A stretch of 64,000 nucleotides of DNA from SZUA-430 sp964483585 (GTDB lineage Bacteria; Pseudomonadota; Alphaproteobacteria; Micropepsales; Micropepsaceae): assembly GCA_964483585.1 (NCBI GenBank), contig CAZABH010000015.1, positions 6,259 to 70,258 of the forward strand, given 5' to 3'. Below, in pieces: positions 49,391-58,618 of the stretch. Under the pieces are notes generated by a model that saw nothing but the letters and a program-made list of their open reading frames with translations, ran no database searches and had not been told where the DNA came from. The position numbers were made by a program, and so were the translations under genes. The stretch's first letter is position 1. Each line of letters begins with the position of its first letter.

Positions 49391-51247
49391 CTAGACGACA
49401 ATAACATCCGGCGGAGGGCTTTTCGCATACAGGGCGTCGACCAATGATGCACGGCGCTCGAGGGTGGCCCGCTGGTTGACGTATCCCTTGTCGGTAATCT
49501 CGTGCCCATCGATCGATGGTGGCTCGGTCATCAGCATGACCCTTGCCACCCTGCCAGATGAACCGCCTGCTTGCCTGTTGTGCTTTTCGATACGGTCCCG
49601 GACGAATCTGACGATCGCCTGAGACCGCAAGATCTCGTCGGGCGTGGAGAGCGAAGGATCGTCGCATAGCTCGCGGGCGACCTGCATGTTCGGCCACGCG
49701 AGCACACCGATGTACTCCTTGTCGAGACCTGCGACCACGCAGTCCTGAAAGAGGGGCGACACCGCCGCGATCACTTCGGCGCGGAGCGTTCCCACCGACA
49801 CCCAGGTGCCAGATGATAGCTTGAAATCTTCCGTTACGCGCCCATCGAAGATGAGGCCCTTTGCAGGCTCGTATGGGTCGACGAACCTGGCGGCGTCACC
49901 CAGCTTGTAGAAGCCTTCCTCGTCGAAGGCGGCCTCGGTCAGGTCGGGCCGGTTGAGGTAGCCGGGGGTGACTGTCGGCCCTTTCACACGCACCTCGAGC
50001 TTCTGGCCATTGGGGACCAGTTTCAGCGTGACACCCGGCAGCGGGAGCCCAATCAGTCCGACACGCTCGGTGATCCAGTGGACGACGGTTATGCCCTGGG
50101 TTTCGGTCGCGCCATACATGGTGGTCAGTGCGATGCGCTGGCCGGTCGCCTTGATGGCGAGCGCCTGCATGCGCCGGGAGACATCGTCAGACAAGGTCGC
50201 GCCGCCGTATCCCATATAGCGCAGCTTGGCGAAGAACCTGTCGCGCAGGGTGTCGTCGCGCTCCATCGCGTCGGCCAGCATGGAGAAGGCTATGGGTGCA
50301 GATCCGAACACGAGGGGCGAGACTTCGCGCAGATTGGCAATGGTTTTCTCGAACAAGCCGGGCACTGGCTTGCCTTCATCGAGATAGATGGTCCCGCCTG
50401 CATTCAGGTTGCCGTTAAACCCGATATTACCGGCCGAGATGTGGTTCCATGGCATCCACTCGAGGCTCTCGGGTATCTCATCCGGATCGGGCTCTTCGGC
50501 GCGCAGGGCCTCCTGCCCGGCTATCACGGCACACATCATGCCGTGGGTCTGGATCACGCCCTTAGGCATCCCGGTGGAACCCGAGGTAAAGAGATACTTG
50601 GCGACTGTCGCCTGGTCGATCCTGTCCATGGATACGCGAACCGCCGGACCCGCATTGGTCTTGCAGAGATCGTCAAACGATGTCGAAGGTACATCAGGTG
50701 CGGGCGTAACCGTCACAACTTCCATGTCGGTGAGATCAAGCGCCTGCAGCGCGCGGGCGAATACGGGCCCGTTGTCGACGAAGACCATCCGTGGTTTGGT
50801 CAGTGTTGTCACGTGGCGCAGCTTGCCGTGGTCCTGGCTGAAGAGCGAGTAGGCGACCGAGACCGGCGCGACAGGCACGCGCGCCTTCATGGCGCCGAGC
50901 ATCATCGATGCATGCTCGATCGCGTTTCCCGAGAGGATGAGGAGCGGCGTGTCCTGGCCCATGCCCCGATCGAGCAGCGCCTGCGCAATCGCGTCTGCGC
51001 GCTGGTTCATCTCGCCATAGGTAATGAAGCGCCAGGGGCCCTGCGGGGTGCGCTGAGCGAGCAGGTTTCGTGCGGGATGAAGGGCTGCGCGCTCTTCCAG
51101 CAGATGGGCAATCGAGCGATGCATCGGGCCAAGCTCGTAGAGCGACCGGATGATGTATGAGCCATCAACTCGACGCTGGGAGTAGATCTTTGGCGGCTTC
51201 TGCGGCAGAGGCTTGAAAGGTGGCAGGTTCGTGGAGGGTGTGCTCAT
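49391..51247 (-). CDS. AMP-binding acyl-CoA synthetase, feruloyl-CoA synthase-like
   Basis: 618-residue ANL-superfamily ligase. The P-loop is YLFTSGSTGMPKGVIQTH, and MYGATETQ is the A5 motif. Otherwise the sequence follows the feruloyl-CoA synthase subgroup rather than classic fatty acyl-CoA ligases: MPWNHISAGNIGFN, then KLGDAARFVDPYEPAKGLIFDGR and EDFKLSSGTWV. This suggests activation of an aromatic or unusual carboxylate to its CoA ester. ATG 51247 fits the family; the open frame upstream is ignored. Divergent from a methyltransferase gene. Confidence 0.85.
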   Translation of the reverse strand: MSTPSTNLPPFKPLPQKPPKIYSQRRVDGSYIIRSLYELGPMHRSIAHLLEERAALHPARNLLAQRTPQGPWRFITYGEMNQRADAIAQALLDRGMGQDTPLLILSGNAIEHASMMLGAMKARVPVAPVSVAYSLFSQDHGKLRHVTTLTKPRMVFVDNGPVFARALQALDLTDMEVVTVTPAPDVPSTSFDDLCKTNAGPAVRVSMDRIDQATVAKYLFTSGSTGMPKGVIQTHGMMCAVIAGQEALRAEEPDPDEIPESLEWMPWNHISAGNIGFNGNLNAGGTIYLDEGKPVPGLFEKTIANLREVSPLVFGSAPIAFSMLADAMERDDTLRDRFFAKLRYMGYGGATLSDDVSRRMQALAIKATGQRIALTTMYGATETQGITVVHWITERVGLIGLPLPGVTLKLVPNGQKLEVRVKGPTVTPGYLNRPDLTEAAFDEEGFYKLGDAARFVDPYEPAKGLIFDGRVTEDFKLSSGTWVSVGTLRAEVIAAVSPLFQDCVVAGLDKEYIGVLAWPNMQVARELCDDPSLSTPDEILRSQAIVRFVRDRIEKHNRQAGGSSGRVARVMLMTEPPSIDGHEITDKGYVNQRATLERRASLVDALYAKSPPPDVIVV

Positions 51248-51358
51248 CTGGCTGTTTCCATTCCCGCGATCATGAATTAGCTGTTGTCGGTCAATGCGAT
51301 ATCGGCTGACTGCTGTCAAATACGGCGTCGGGCGCGCCCTTTCCTCGAGGACAAAGTC

Positions 51359-52048
51359 ATGGCTGGCGTCGAAGACATCTACCGCAGCGAGTTTCGAACA
51401 CGCGTACTTGCGGGGCGCCCCCGCAGCCTGCTTGAGGTCGGGTGCGGGAGTGGCCTGTTCCTGCGCTCGGTTCGTGATGATGTCATCCGGTTGGCCGGTA
51501 TCGACCCGGATATCGAGGCGATCGACGCGCTGCATGCGGAAGGATTTGAAGCGGAAGTTGGCAACGCCGAGGCCCTGCCCTTCCGGGATGGCGCCTTCGA
51601 CGTGGTGGTCTTCTCGTTTGTTCCCCATCACTGCAGGGATTGGGCGGCGGCCCTGAGGGAGGCGATGCGGGTAGCCCGCCACTCGGTCGAGATCCTGGAC
51701 ATCTGGTTCGATGACAGCGTGCCTGACCAGCGTGTTGCGAAAGCGTTCGACCACTGGTGCCGTCACATCGACAGGCTTGGGGGCATGGTTCACAACGCGC
51801 CCATGTCGCCGGGCGAGCTGCTGCAGTCACTCGATCACGGCCGCGCTCTTTCGTACGACTATGCGTGTCGACGGGTCAGTGCCGCATGGGATGTCGAAGA
51901 CAGGGACATGCGAATCGCGGAGCGGATGGCGCGCGCCTCAGGTCATCCCGGCCTTGGCGAAGATCTTGAGCGGATCCTCGCCGAGGCACGGGTGCATGGC
52001 ATGAGCGACATCGGCTGTGTGCAGATGACCGTGGAGATTGGCGGGTAA
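51359..52048 (+). CDS. Class I SAM-dependent methyltransferase
   Basis: 229 residues. LLEVGCGSGLFLRSV is the SAM-binding motif I, AGIDPDIEAID the acidic loop, EVGNAEALPFRDGAFDVVVFSFVPHHC the later motifs of the UbiE/Methyltransf_11 type. ATG 51359 has GAGGA at good spacing, which decides against more upstream starts. Substrate unknown. The convergent downstream gene is a CoA ligase. Confidence 0.83.
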   Translation: MAGVEDIYRSEFRTRVLAGRPRSLLEVGCGSGLFLRSVRDDVIRLAGIDPDIEAIDALHAEGFEAEVGNAEALPFRDGAFDVVVFSFVPHHCRDWAAALREAMRVARHSVEILDIWFDDSVPDQRVAKAFDHWCRHIDRLGGMVHNAPMSPGELLQSLDHGRALSYDYACRRVSAAWDVEDRDMRIAERMARASGHPGLGEDLERILAEARVHGMSDIGCVQMTVEIGG

Positions 52049-52056
52049 GACCGCCC

Positions 52057-53622
52057 TCAGTTCACGCGGCGCGTCTTGCCGGCCCAATAGGGTTCACGCA
52101 GCTCGCGGCGCAGGATCTTGCCGGACGGGTTGCGCGGCAGGGCCTCGATGAAGTCGACAGACTTCGGCAGCTTGTAGCCGGCGATGCGCGCGCGGGTCCA
52201 GGCGATGATCTCTTCGGCGGTGGCCGAGGTGCCGGGTTTGAGGACCACGATGGCCTTCACCGCTTCTCCCCATTTCTCGTCCGGCACGCCGATGACGGCG
52301 ACGTCGGCAACGGAGGCGTGACCGAAGACGGCGTTCTCCACCTCGGCGGGGTAGATGTTCTCGCCGCCTGAGACGATCATGTCCTTGACCCGGTCGTGGA
52401 TGAAGAGGAAGCCGTCCGCGTCGAAATAGCCGGCGTCGCCGGTATAGAACCAACCGTCCTTGATCGACTTGGCCGTGGCGTCCGCCTTGTTCCAATAGCC
52501 CTTCATGACCACGCCGCCGCGAATGAGGATTTCGCCAACCTCGCCCTGCTTGACCTCCTTGCCATCCTCGGAAACGACCTTGATGTCGAGCCCGGGATAG
52601 GGCTTGCCGCACGAGCGCAGCAAATTGCCGCGATGGTCTGCCGGCTGCAGTGCGGTGCCACCGCCTACGGTTTCGGTCAGTCCGTAGAGCTGGAAGAAAC
52701 CGCAGTCCTTGAAGATCGCCTGGGCGGTCTTGAGCAGTTCTTCCGTGATGGGGGAGGCGCCGTAGAACATCCGCTTCACGCAGGAGATGTCAGTCGTCTT
52801 GATGCGCGGGTGCTGGACCAGCATCAGGATCACGGCGGGCACGAGGAACATGTTCTGTATACGGAACTTCTCTATCATATCGAAGACCGCATCAGGCGTT
52901 ACCGTCTTGATGACGACCCCGAGGCACCCTTGGGCCAGCGTGGTCAGCCCCATGTTGACGCCCGCTACGTGAAAGTTGGGCATGGCGACAAGGTTGGGAT
53001 CGCCGACAGAGAAGTCGGCCCAATTGGCGTCCTGGCTTGCCTTGAAGAAAGACATGTAGTTGCCGTGCGTCAGCTGAACGCCCTTGGGATGCCCGGTGGT
53101 GCCGGAGGTGTAGAGCTGGATCGCATCGTCATCGGCCTTGATGGGAACCATGGGGTCCCGGTCAGGCTGGCTGTCGCGCCAGGCGTCATAGGCAGGCCAG
53201 GATGCGTGGCCGCCGTCGATGGCGATCACGTGCTTCAGGCGCGGGCACTCGGCCTTGATCTTCTCGATCATGGGCACGAACTCGGCGCCTACGAACATCA
53301 CCTCGCAACCGGCGTCATTCAGGACGTAGACGACCTCGGGGCCGGCGAGGCGCCAGTTCACGCCGACGAGGACGGTGTTGGCCTTGCATGATCCCAACTG
53401 CACCTCGAAGTAGCGATCGGAGTTCATGCCCATGTAGCCGATGCGCGCACCGGGCTTCTGGCCCAGGGCGATCAATCCGTTGGCGACCTTGCTTACGCAG
53501 CGGTCGAATTCGGCGAAGGTGGTCTCGCGGCCCTCGAAGAAGAAGGCGGTAGAGTTGCCGCGCTTGGCGGCCTGCTGGCGCGAGATGTCGGCAAGCGAAT
53601 TCAGACCATTGAAATCGTACAT
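52057..53622 (-). CDS. Acyl-CoA synthetase (long/medium-chain fatty acid--CoA ligase)
   Basis: 521-residue ANL ligase with P-loop LYTSGTTGHPKGVQLTHGNY, YGLTETVG, GWFYTGDAGYFDADGFLFIHDRVKDMIVSGGENIYPAEVE, and the catalytic lysine in NPSGKILRREL. This is the common FadD3/FadD13-like short form. Activates a fatty or related acid for beta-oxidation. Divergent from the carboxymuconolactone decarboxylase-like gene. Confidence 0.92.
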   Translation of the reverse strand: MYDFNGLNSLADISRQQAAKRGNSTAFFFEGRETTFAEFDRCVSKVANGLIALGQKPGARIGYMGMNSDRYFEVQLGSCKANTVLVGVNWRLAGPEVVYVLNDAGCEVMFVGAEFVPMIEKIKAECPRLKHVIAIDGGHASWPAYDAWRDSQPDRDPMVPIKADDDAIQLYTSGTTGHPKGVQLTHGNYMSFFKASQDANWADFSVGDPNLVAMPNFHVAGVNMGLTTLAQGCLGVVIKTVTPDAVFDMIEKFRIQNMFLVPAVILMLVQHPRIKTTDISCVKRMFYGASPITEELLKTAQAIFKDCGFFQLYGLTETVGGGTALQPADHRGNLLRSCGKPYPGLDIKVVSEDGKEVKQGEVGEILIRGGVVMKGYWNKADATAKSIKDGWFYTGDAGYFDADGFLFIHDRVKDMIVSGGENIYPAEVENAVFGHASVADVAVIGVPDEKWGEAVKAIVVLKPGTSATAEEIIAWTRARIAGYKLPKSVDFIEALPRNPSGKILRRELREPYWAGKTRRVN

Positions 53623-53753
53623 GAGGACCTCCCATTCATTTTCCGGTTTGGCGCCAATCTAGCGCGGTTGAGGCTTCAGGCAATGCCGGATTGTACCCGT
53701 GTGCCCTGCCACGGTAGTTTCAAAAACCACTTTGTTGACATGGAGAATCGTCG

Positions 53754-54311
53754 ATGGCGCGCGTGCCCTACCCTGACCCCTCATCCCTGGGCGCTGAAGA
53801 CCGGGAGGCGCTGGGGAAACTTGCCCCACTCAACATCTTCCGGATGATGGCTGGTGGCGAGGGACTGCTGCCCGCATTCCTCAAGCTGGGCAACCATCTC
53901 TTGTTCCGCACGAAGCTTGATCCGGTGCTGCGCGAGATTGCGATCATCCGGGTTGGCGTGCTGTCGCGGGCCTCCTACGAGGTGCATCAGCACGAGAGGA
54001 TCGGCAGGGACATCGGCATGAGCGACGCCCTCATCCGGGCGACACATGCGGGACCGGATGACCCTCGATTTGATTCCCTCCAGCGGCTCGTGATGCGCTA
54101 CACGGACGATGTGGTGCTGAACGTGAGAGCCAGCGACGCGACCTTCCAACCGCTCGTGGCGGAGATGTCGATGCAGGAGGTCCAGGAGCTGACCGTCACC
54201 ATTGGCTTCTACATGATGGTGTGTCGCTACCTGGAGACCTTCGGGATCGATATCGAACCGGCAGGGACGGCCAGCGTGGCGATGCCGGACGCGCAGAAGC
54301 CGCCCCGATAA
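53754..54311 (+). CDS. Carboxymuconolactone decarboxylase/AhpD-family protein
   Basis: 185 residues, all-helical CMD fold: LDPVLREIAIIRVGVLSRASYEVHQHERIGRDIGMSD contains the conserved helix with E and H but lacks the CxxC redox pair of AhpD, so peroxidase activity is unlikely. Related orphan CMD proteins occur in aromatic and lipid catabolic regions; the substrate is unknown. GGAG 8 nt upstream supports ATG 53754. Confidence 0.85.
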   Translation: MARVPYPDPSSLGAEDREALGKLAPLNIFRMMAGGEGLLPAFLKLGNHLLFRTKLDPVLREIAIIRVGVLSRASYEVHQHERIGRDIGMSDALIRATHAGPDDPRFDSLQRLVMRYTDDVVLNVRASDATFQPLVAEMSMQEVQELTVTIGFYMMVCRYLETFGIDIEPAGTASVAMPDAQKPPR

Positions 54312-54385
54312 GGTCGAGGGCTTGCCCTTCCCTTGTGGCCGCGCGGCAGCATAGAGTGGCTGCATCTGCACGGGAGAAACCGGAC

Positions 54386-55597
54386 ATGACGCTTGCCGAC
54401 ATCTGGCTCAAGGGCTCGCAGGATCTCCTGCCTGAAACGGTCACGCTGCGCCGCAAGATCCATGAGTACCCGGAACTGGGCCTCCAGCTGCCCAGGACCG
54501 TGTCGGCGGTGCGCGAGGCACTCAAGGGGCTCGATGTGACCATCGAGGAAGGCCCGTCGTCCTCGGGCTTGATCGTGACGCTGGCGGGTCCGACCCAGGG
54601 GCGCACCGTGCTGCTGCGCGGGGACATGGATGCCCTGCCCATGCCTGAGGATACCGATCTGCCGTTCAAGTCGAAGGAGCCCGGCCGCATGCATGCCTGC
54701 GGGCATGATGCGCATACCGCCATGCTGGCAGGTGCCGTGAAGCTGTTGCACAGGAACCGTGCGAAGCTTGCCGGCACAGTGAAGTTCATGTTCCAGCCAG
54801 GCGAGGAGGGCTATTTCGGCGCGCTGCGCATGATCGAGGATGGCTTGATCGATCGCCACCCGAAGCCGGACGGCGCCTTTGCGATACACATTACTCCAAA
54901 CCTGCCTTCCGGCATGTTCACGTCGCGGGCCGGGGCTTTCATGGCCTCGACAGATGTCATCGACGCGAAGATCACAGGTCGGGGTGGCCATGCCTCGATG
55001 CCCCACATGGCGCTCGATCCGATGCCGATCGCCTGCGAGATCGTGATGGCCCTCCAGGCCATGGTCACGCGGCGGATCAGTGCTTTCGACCCCGTGGTGC
55101 TGACCATTGCCCGCATCGCGGGCGGCACCACCAACAATGTGATCCCGGAGTCGGTCGACCTCGAGGGTACGCTGCGCTCGGTCTCGGAGCATTCGCGCAA
55201 TACCGCCAAGGCCGGCGTCGCGCAGGTAGTGCAAAAGATAGCCGAGGCGCATGGCGCAACCGCCTGTGTCAGTTTCCGCGAGGGTTATCCTGTCACCATC
55301 AATGATGGGCGCATGGTGCAGCTGGCGCGTGAGACCGTCACCTCGCTACTGGGCGAGCGTGGCTATATGCCGGCCCCTGCGCCTGTGATGGGCGCAGAGG
55401 ACTGGTCCTATGTGCTGCAGCGCATTCCCGGATGCATGGTGTTTCTGGGCGTGGCCCCGGAGGGATGCGACCATCACCACGCTGCGCCGTGCCATTCGAA
55501 CCGCATGTTGCTGGATGAGAAAGCCATGGCGAACGGGGTTGCGCTTTACGCCGCCATTGCCGAGCGCTTCCTGGAGCGGGGCTTGCCGACCCAGTAA
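54386..55597 (+). CDS. M20-family amidohydrolase (aminoacylase/hippurate hydrolase type)
   Basis: 403-residue metallo-amidohydrolase. LRRKIHEYPELGLQ, LLRGDMDALPM, MHACGHDAHTAMLAG, FMFQPGEEGYFGA and GAEDWSYVLQRIPG supply the di-metal ligands and the catalytic glutamate. Removes acyl groups from N-acyl amino acids or similar amides. ATG 54386 follows GGGAG; the frame is open upstream through the end of the CMD gene but is not coding there. Confidence 0.92.
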   Translation: MTLADIWLKGSQDLLPETVTLRRKIHEYPELGLQLPRTVSAVREALKGLDVTIEEGPSSSGLIVTLAGPTQGRTVLLRGDMDALPMPEDTDLPFKSKEPGRMHACGHDAHTAMLAGAVKLLHRNRAKLAGTVKFMFQPGEEGYFGALRMIEDGLIDRHPKPDGAFAIHITPNLPSGMFTSRAGAFMASTDVIDAKITGRGGHASMPHMALDPMPIACEIVMALQAMVTRRISAFDPVVLTIARIAGGTTNNVIPESVDLEGTLRSVSEHSRNTAKAGVAQVVQKIAEAHGATACVSFREGYPVTINDGRMVQLARETVTSLLGERGYMPAPAPVMGAEDWSYVLQRIPGCMVFLGVAPEGCDHHHAAPCHSNRMLLDEKAMANGVALYAAIAERFLERGLPTQ

Positions 55598-55624
55598 CCA
55601 TTGAAGAGCGCCAGCGTGCGATTC

Positions 55625-55650
55625 GGGGCGGAACAGAGCCATTCCGCCCC
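55625..55650 (+). terminator. Hairpin terminator-like structure after the amidohydrolase gene
   Basis: A perfect 9-bp stem GGGGCGGAA/TTCCGCCCC (55625-55633, 55642-55650), loop of 8. The following sequence has only a delayed T run (TTTTCTTTT, about 20 nt later), so termination may be inefficient. Confidence 0.55.
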
Positions 55651-55689
55651 GGATTTATACTGTCCCCTTTTCTTTTGGCGCCGCAGCCC

Positions 55690-55718
55690 TTGTACAAATT
55701 TGCAAAGCCCCCTATATC
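55690..55718 (+). promoter_or_regulatory. Promoter of the cold-shock gene
   Basis: TTGTAC (55690-55695) and TATATC (55713-55718) with a 17-nt spacer. A start near 55725 would give a leader of about 150 nt before the cold-shock ATG, as is typical of cspA-type genes. Confidence 0.6.
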
Positions 55719-55876
55719 AGCGGGGTGACGGCTGCACATTTGTGAAGTGCGGACCATTTTTCGCTGAGGTAGCCCCTCGCGCGCAGACCGGTTCCAGATC
55801 CACGACATCAAAGCTTCTCACGTCGTTCGGGCGTTTTGCCCGGGCGGAACCCTTTTGCATTGCAAGGAACATACAC

Positions 55877-56086
55877 ATGGCTACCCATACGGGCGTCGTA
55901 AAATTCTTCAACACCACCAAAGGCTTTGGCTTCATCACGCCCAATGGCGGTGGCAAGGACGTGTTCGTCCATGCCGTTGCCGTCGAGCAGGCTGGCCTGC
56001 GCTCGCTCTCGGAAGGCCAGACGATCACGTTTGACACCGAGCAGGACGCGCGCGGACCGAAGGCTGTCAATCTCCGCCAGGGCTGA
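55877..56086 (+). CDS. Cold-shock protein (CspA family)
   Basis: 69 residues, a single cold-shock domain. TGVVKFFNTTKGFGFITP contains RNP1 (KGFGFI), and DVFVHAVAV contains RNP2. Binds single-stranded nucleic acids as an RNA chaperone. AAGGA (55864-55868) precedes ATG 55877. A long leader (about 150 nt) separates it from the promoter, suggesting temperature-dependent control of translation or stability. Confidence 0.95.
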   Translation: MATHTGVVKFFNTTKGFGFITPNGGGKDVFVHAVAVEQAGLRSLSEGQTITFDTEQDARGPKAVNLRQG

Positions 56087-56143
56087 GGGGATCGCCGAGG
56101 GGCGGCATGACCACCCCGAGGCACCTGTCTTCCACTTGATATC

Positions 56144-56178
56144 CGGCGTCATGGCTCATCAGGCCATGGCGCCGTTTT
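56144..56178 (+). terminator. Intrinsic terminator of the cold-shock gene
   Basis: An 11-bp stem with one T-G pair, CGGCGTCATGG/CCATGGCGCCG (56144-56154, 56164-56174), followed by TTTT. Confidence 0.75.
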
Positions 56179-56259
56179 CATGCGTACGCAACGAGGCTTT
56201 GAAACACGGCCTGATTTCGTAATACCCTGCCACGTCGATACTTTTGGAGGGACTGGCAC

Positions 56260-57231
56260 ATGTCACTCGCCAAGCCAGGGTATGCCTATCAACGTGGCCT
56301 GACAGACCTCGGGCGCGGAACATTCGCGTATCTGCAGCCCGACGGCTCGTGGGGATGGTCGAATGCGGGCCTTATCACCGATGGCGACCAGTCGCTGCTG
56401 GTAGACACGCTGTTCGACCTCAAGCTCACGCGGCAGATGCTGGACACGATGCGTGATGCCGCACCGAAGGCTGCGGGGCGCATCGGGACACTGGTCAACA
56501 CGCACCACAATGGCGACCATTGCTATGGCAATGAATGCGTCCATGGCGCCGAAATCATTGCCTCGGTGCATGCCACGGAGGAAATGAAGCGCGAGCAGCC
56601 GGCCATGCTGGCCGGGTTCATCAAGGCGGCCCCGGGCCTCGGCCTCATGGGGGACTATTTCCTGCACTGTTTCCGCGCGTTCGACTTCGAGGGCATCACG
56701 CCGACACTGCCCACCACGACCTTCAGCGGGCACCTGACGCGGAAGGTGGGTGACAAGACGGTGGAACTGATCGAGGTGGGTCCTGCGCACACGGGCGGCG
56801 ACGTGCTTGTGCACGTGCCGGCCGAGCGAACGGTGTTCACCGGCGACATCCTGTTCATCGAGGGCACGCCCATCATGTGGGCCGGACCCGTCGGCAACTG
56901 GATTGCGGCCTGCGACCAGATCCTGGCGCTGGACTGCGAGACCGTCGTGCCCGGCCACGGGCCCGTGACCGACAAGCGCGGTGTCAAGGCGGTCCAGGGC
57001 TATCTTGCCTATATCCGCGACGAGGCCCGCAAGCGCTTCGACGCGGGCCTGAGCGCGCGCGACGCGGCCCACGACATCGCGCTCGGGGATTATGATTCAT
57101 GGGGTGATGCCGAGCGCATCGCGGTCAATGTCGCCACGCTCTACAAGGAGTTCGCGCATGACCACACGCCCAACAATCCGGCCGAACTGTTCGGGCTGAT
57201 GGCCGAGATCTGGCAGAAGCGCCGACGCTAG
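56260..57231 (+). CDS. MBL-fold metallo-hydrolase with variant metal motif
   Basis: 323 residues. The metal motif is THHNGDHCYGN, that is H-x-N-x-D-H, with Asn where most family members have the second His. Later ligands are seen in GPAHTGGDVLVH, VFTGDILFIEG and VVPGHGPV, so the fold is intact. GGAGGG 8 nt upstream supports ATG 56260. It precedes the glutathione transferase genes by 12 nt and probably shares their transcript. Possible role: hydrolysis of a thioester or similar conjugate; not established. Confidence 0.85.
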   Translation: MSLAKPGYAYQRGLTDLGRGTFAYLQPDGSWGWSNAGLITDGDQSLLVDTLFDLKLTRQMLDTMRDAAPKAAGRIGTLVNTHHNGDHCYGNECVHGAEIIASVHATEEMKREQPAMLAGFIKAAPGLGLMGDYFLHCFRAFDFEGITPTLPTTTFSGHLTRKVGDKTVELIEVGPAHTGGDVLVHVPAERTVFTGDILFIEGTPIMWAGPVGNWIAACDQILALDCETVVPGHGPVTDKRGVKAVQGYLAYIRDEARKRFDAGLSARDAAHDIALGDYDSWGDAERIAVNVATLYKEFAHDHTPNNPAELFGLMAEIWQKRRR

Positions 57232-57243
57232 CAGGGAAAAGAC

Positions 57244-57737
57244 ATGTCCAGCCTTGTCCTCTATGAACATCCGCTCTCGCCCTATGCGCAGAAGTGCAAG
57301 ATCGCGCTCTACGAGAAAGGCGTCGATTTCACCGTGAAGATTCCGACAGCGATCGGTACGGGCCAGGTGGATACGGCGTTCCTTGCAGCCAGTCCGCGCG
57401 GCGAAGTGCCCGCACTGGTCGACGGTGACTTTTCCGTTTTCGATTCAACGGTGATCCTTGAGTACATCGAGGATCGTTTCCCTGCACCGCCCCTGCTGCC
57501 GCGCGATGCGCGGCTGCGGGCCAAAGCGCGCATGATCGAGGACGCGATGGACACGCTCTACGAGCCCATCAACTGGGGACTTGGAGAGCTGCGCTGGTTC
57601 AAGCGCGCCGAGGGCGAGCGCGCGCGCGTGATCGAGGCGCGGGCTGCCGGACAGGCGCGTGACTTCTATGCGTGGCTCGAGCGGCAGCTTGGCGACGGGC
57701 CGTGGTTCTGCGGCGACAGCTTTGGCTGGGCGGACCT
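57244..57737 (+). CDS. Glutathione S-transferase 1 (3' end lost in gap)
   Basis: About 164 residues before the gap. The thioredoxin-fold half reads YEHPLSPYAQKCKIALYEKGVDF, GEVPALVDGDFSVFDSTVILEYIEDRF (cis-Pro and glutathione-binding ES/DS region). The helical half begins with PRDARLRAKARMIEDAMD and reaches GDGPWFCGDSFGWAD, the N-capping box motif that normally lies 60-70 residues before the end. The C-terminus is therefore missing rather than truncated by mutation. Confidence 0.88.
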
Positions 57738-57837
57738 NNNNNNNNNNNNNNNNNNNNNNNNNNNNNNNNNNNNNNNNNNNNNNNNNNNNNNNNNNNNNNN
57801 NNNNNNNNNNNNNNNNNNNNNNNNNNNNNNNNNNNNN
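57738..57837. other. Assembly gap (100 N) between two GST genes
   Basis: The gap happens to keep the reading frame, so automatic calling would join two genes. By comparison with normal GST lengths, at least about 300 nt are missing (end of GST 1, spacer, start of GST 2). Confidence 0.95.
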
Positions 57838-58614
57838 GGCTATCGCAAGACGCCCGTGATGCAGATCGGGGCCGACATCTATTGCGACACGCAGCTCATC
57901 ATCCGCGAGCTTGAGCGGCGCCATCCTGAGATCCCGCTCGTGCGCGACGGGGGGCTTTCGTACGGGCTCGGGTTCTGGACCGACCGGCCGTTCTTCCAGG
58001 CGACCGTGCCGATCATCTTCGGCGAGATCGGGCCGATGGTGCCGGAAGCCTTCAAGAAAGACCGGGAGAAGATGTTCCCGGACCGGCCCTTCGACTATAC
58101 GCAGATGAAGGCGGCAAGCCCGATGTTCCGCGACCAATGGCGCGCTCACATCGCGATGATCGACGAGACGCTGGCCCACGGGAAGCCCTATCTGGGTGGC
58201 GACACGCCGTCGGTTGCCGATGCGCACTGCTTCATGAATGTGTGGTTCCTGCGCAATCCGCTGGGTGCGGTCGCGGCCGGGTTCCTGCAGGAGTTCCCGG
58301 CCGTCGATGCCTGGTTCGGGCGTGTGCAGGCGATCGGACACGGGGCTTACACGGCGATGGATTCGAAGGAAGCGCTTTCAATCGCGAAGGCGGCCACGCC
58401 CTCGCCTGCGCGCGCGGCCGATCCGTTTGATCCCAACGGACGCAAGCCGGGCGACCGGGTCAGCGTGATGCCCGACGACTATGGGCGCGATCCGGTCACG
58501 GGTGAAATCGTGTTCTCGAACGCGCACGAGATTGCCATTCGTCGACATGATCCGGCCGTTGGCGATGTTGTCGTGCACTTCCCGCGCGCGGGCTTCATGG
58601 TGATGCCGACCTGA
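57838..58614 (+). CDS. Glutathione S-transferase 2 (5' end lost in gap)
   Basis: 258 residues remain. The first visible residues GYRKTPVMQIGADIYCDTQLIIRELERRHP belong to the middle of an N-terminal thioredoxin-fold domain, so roughly 45 residues are missing. The helical domain contains PYLGGDTPSVADAHCFMNVWFL. The protein continues about 90 residues further than a normal GST, with a C-terminal extension (NGRKPGDRVSVMPDDYGRDPVTGEI onward) found in a distinct GST subgroup. Function: conjugation or thiol chemistry on an unknown substrate. Confidence 0.87.
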   Translation, partial: GYRKTPVMQIGADIYCDTQLIIRELERRHPEIPLVRDGGLSYGLGFWTDRPFFQATVPIIFGEIGPMVPEAFKKDREKMFPDRPFDYTQMKAASPMFRDQWRAHIAMIDETLAHGKPYLGGDTPSVADAHCFMNVWFLRNPLGAVAAGFLQEFPAVDAWFGRVQAIGHGAYTAMDSKEALSIAKAATPSPARAADPFDPNGRKPGDRVSVMPDDYGRDPVTGEIVFSNAHEIAIRRHDPAVGDVVVHFPRAGFMVMPT

Positions 58615-58618
58615 GGGA

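Noticed and set aside
51248..51793. Upstream extension of the feruloyl-CoA synthase-like gene
   Set aside because: It overlaps the well-supported methyltransferase gene on the other strand and lies before the family's normal start.
57244..58614. A single 456-codon GST fusion protein
   Set aside because: The frame passes through 100 placeholder N; domain order shows two separate proteins with missing sequence.
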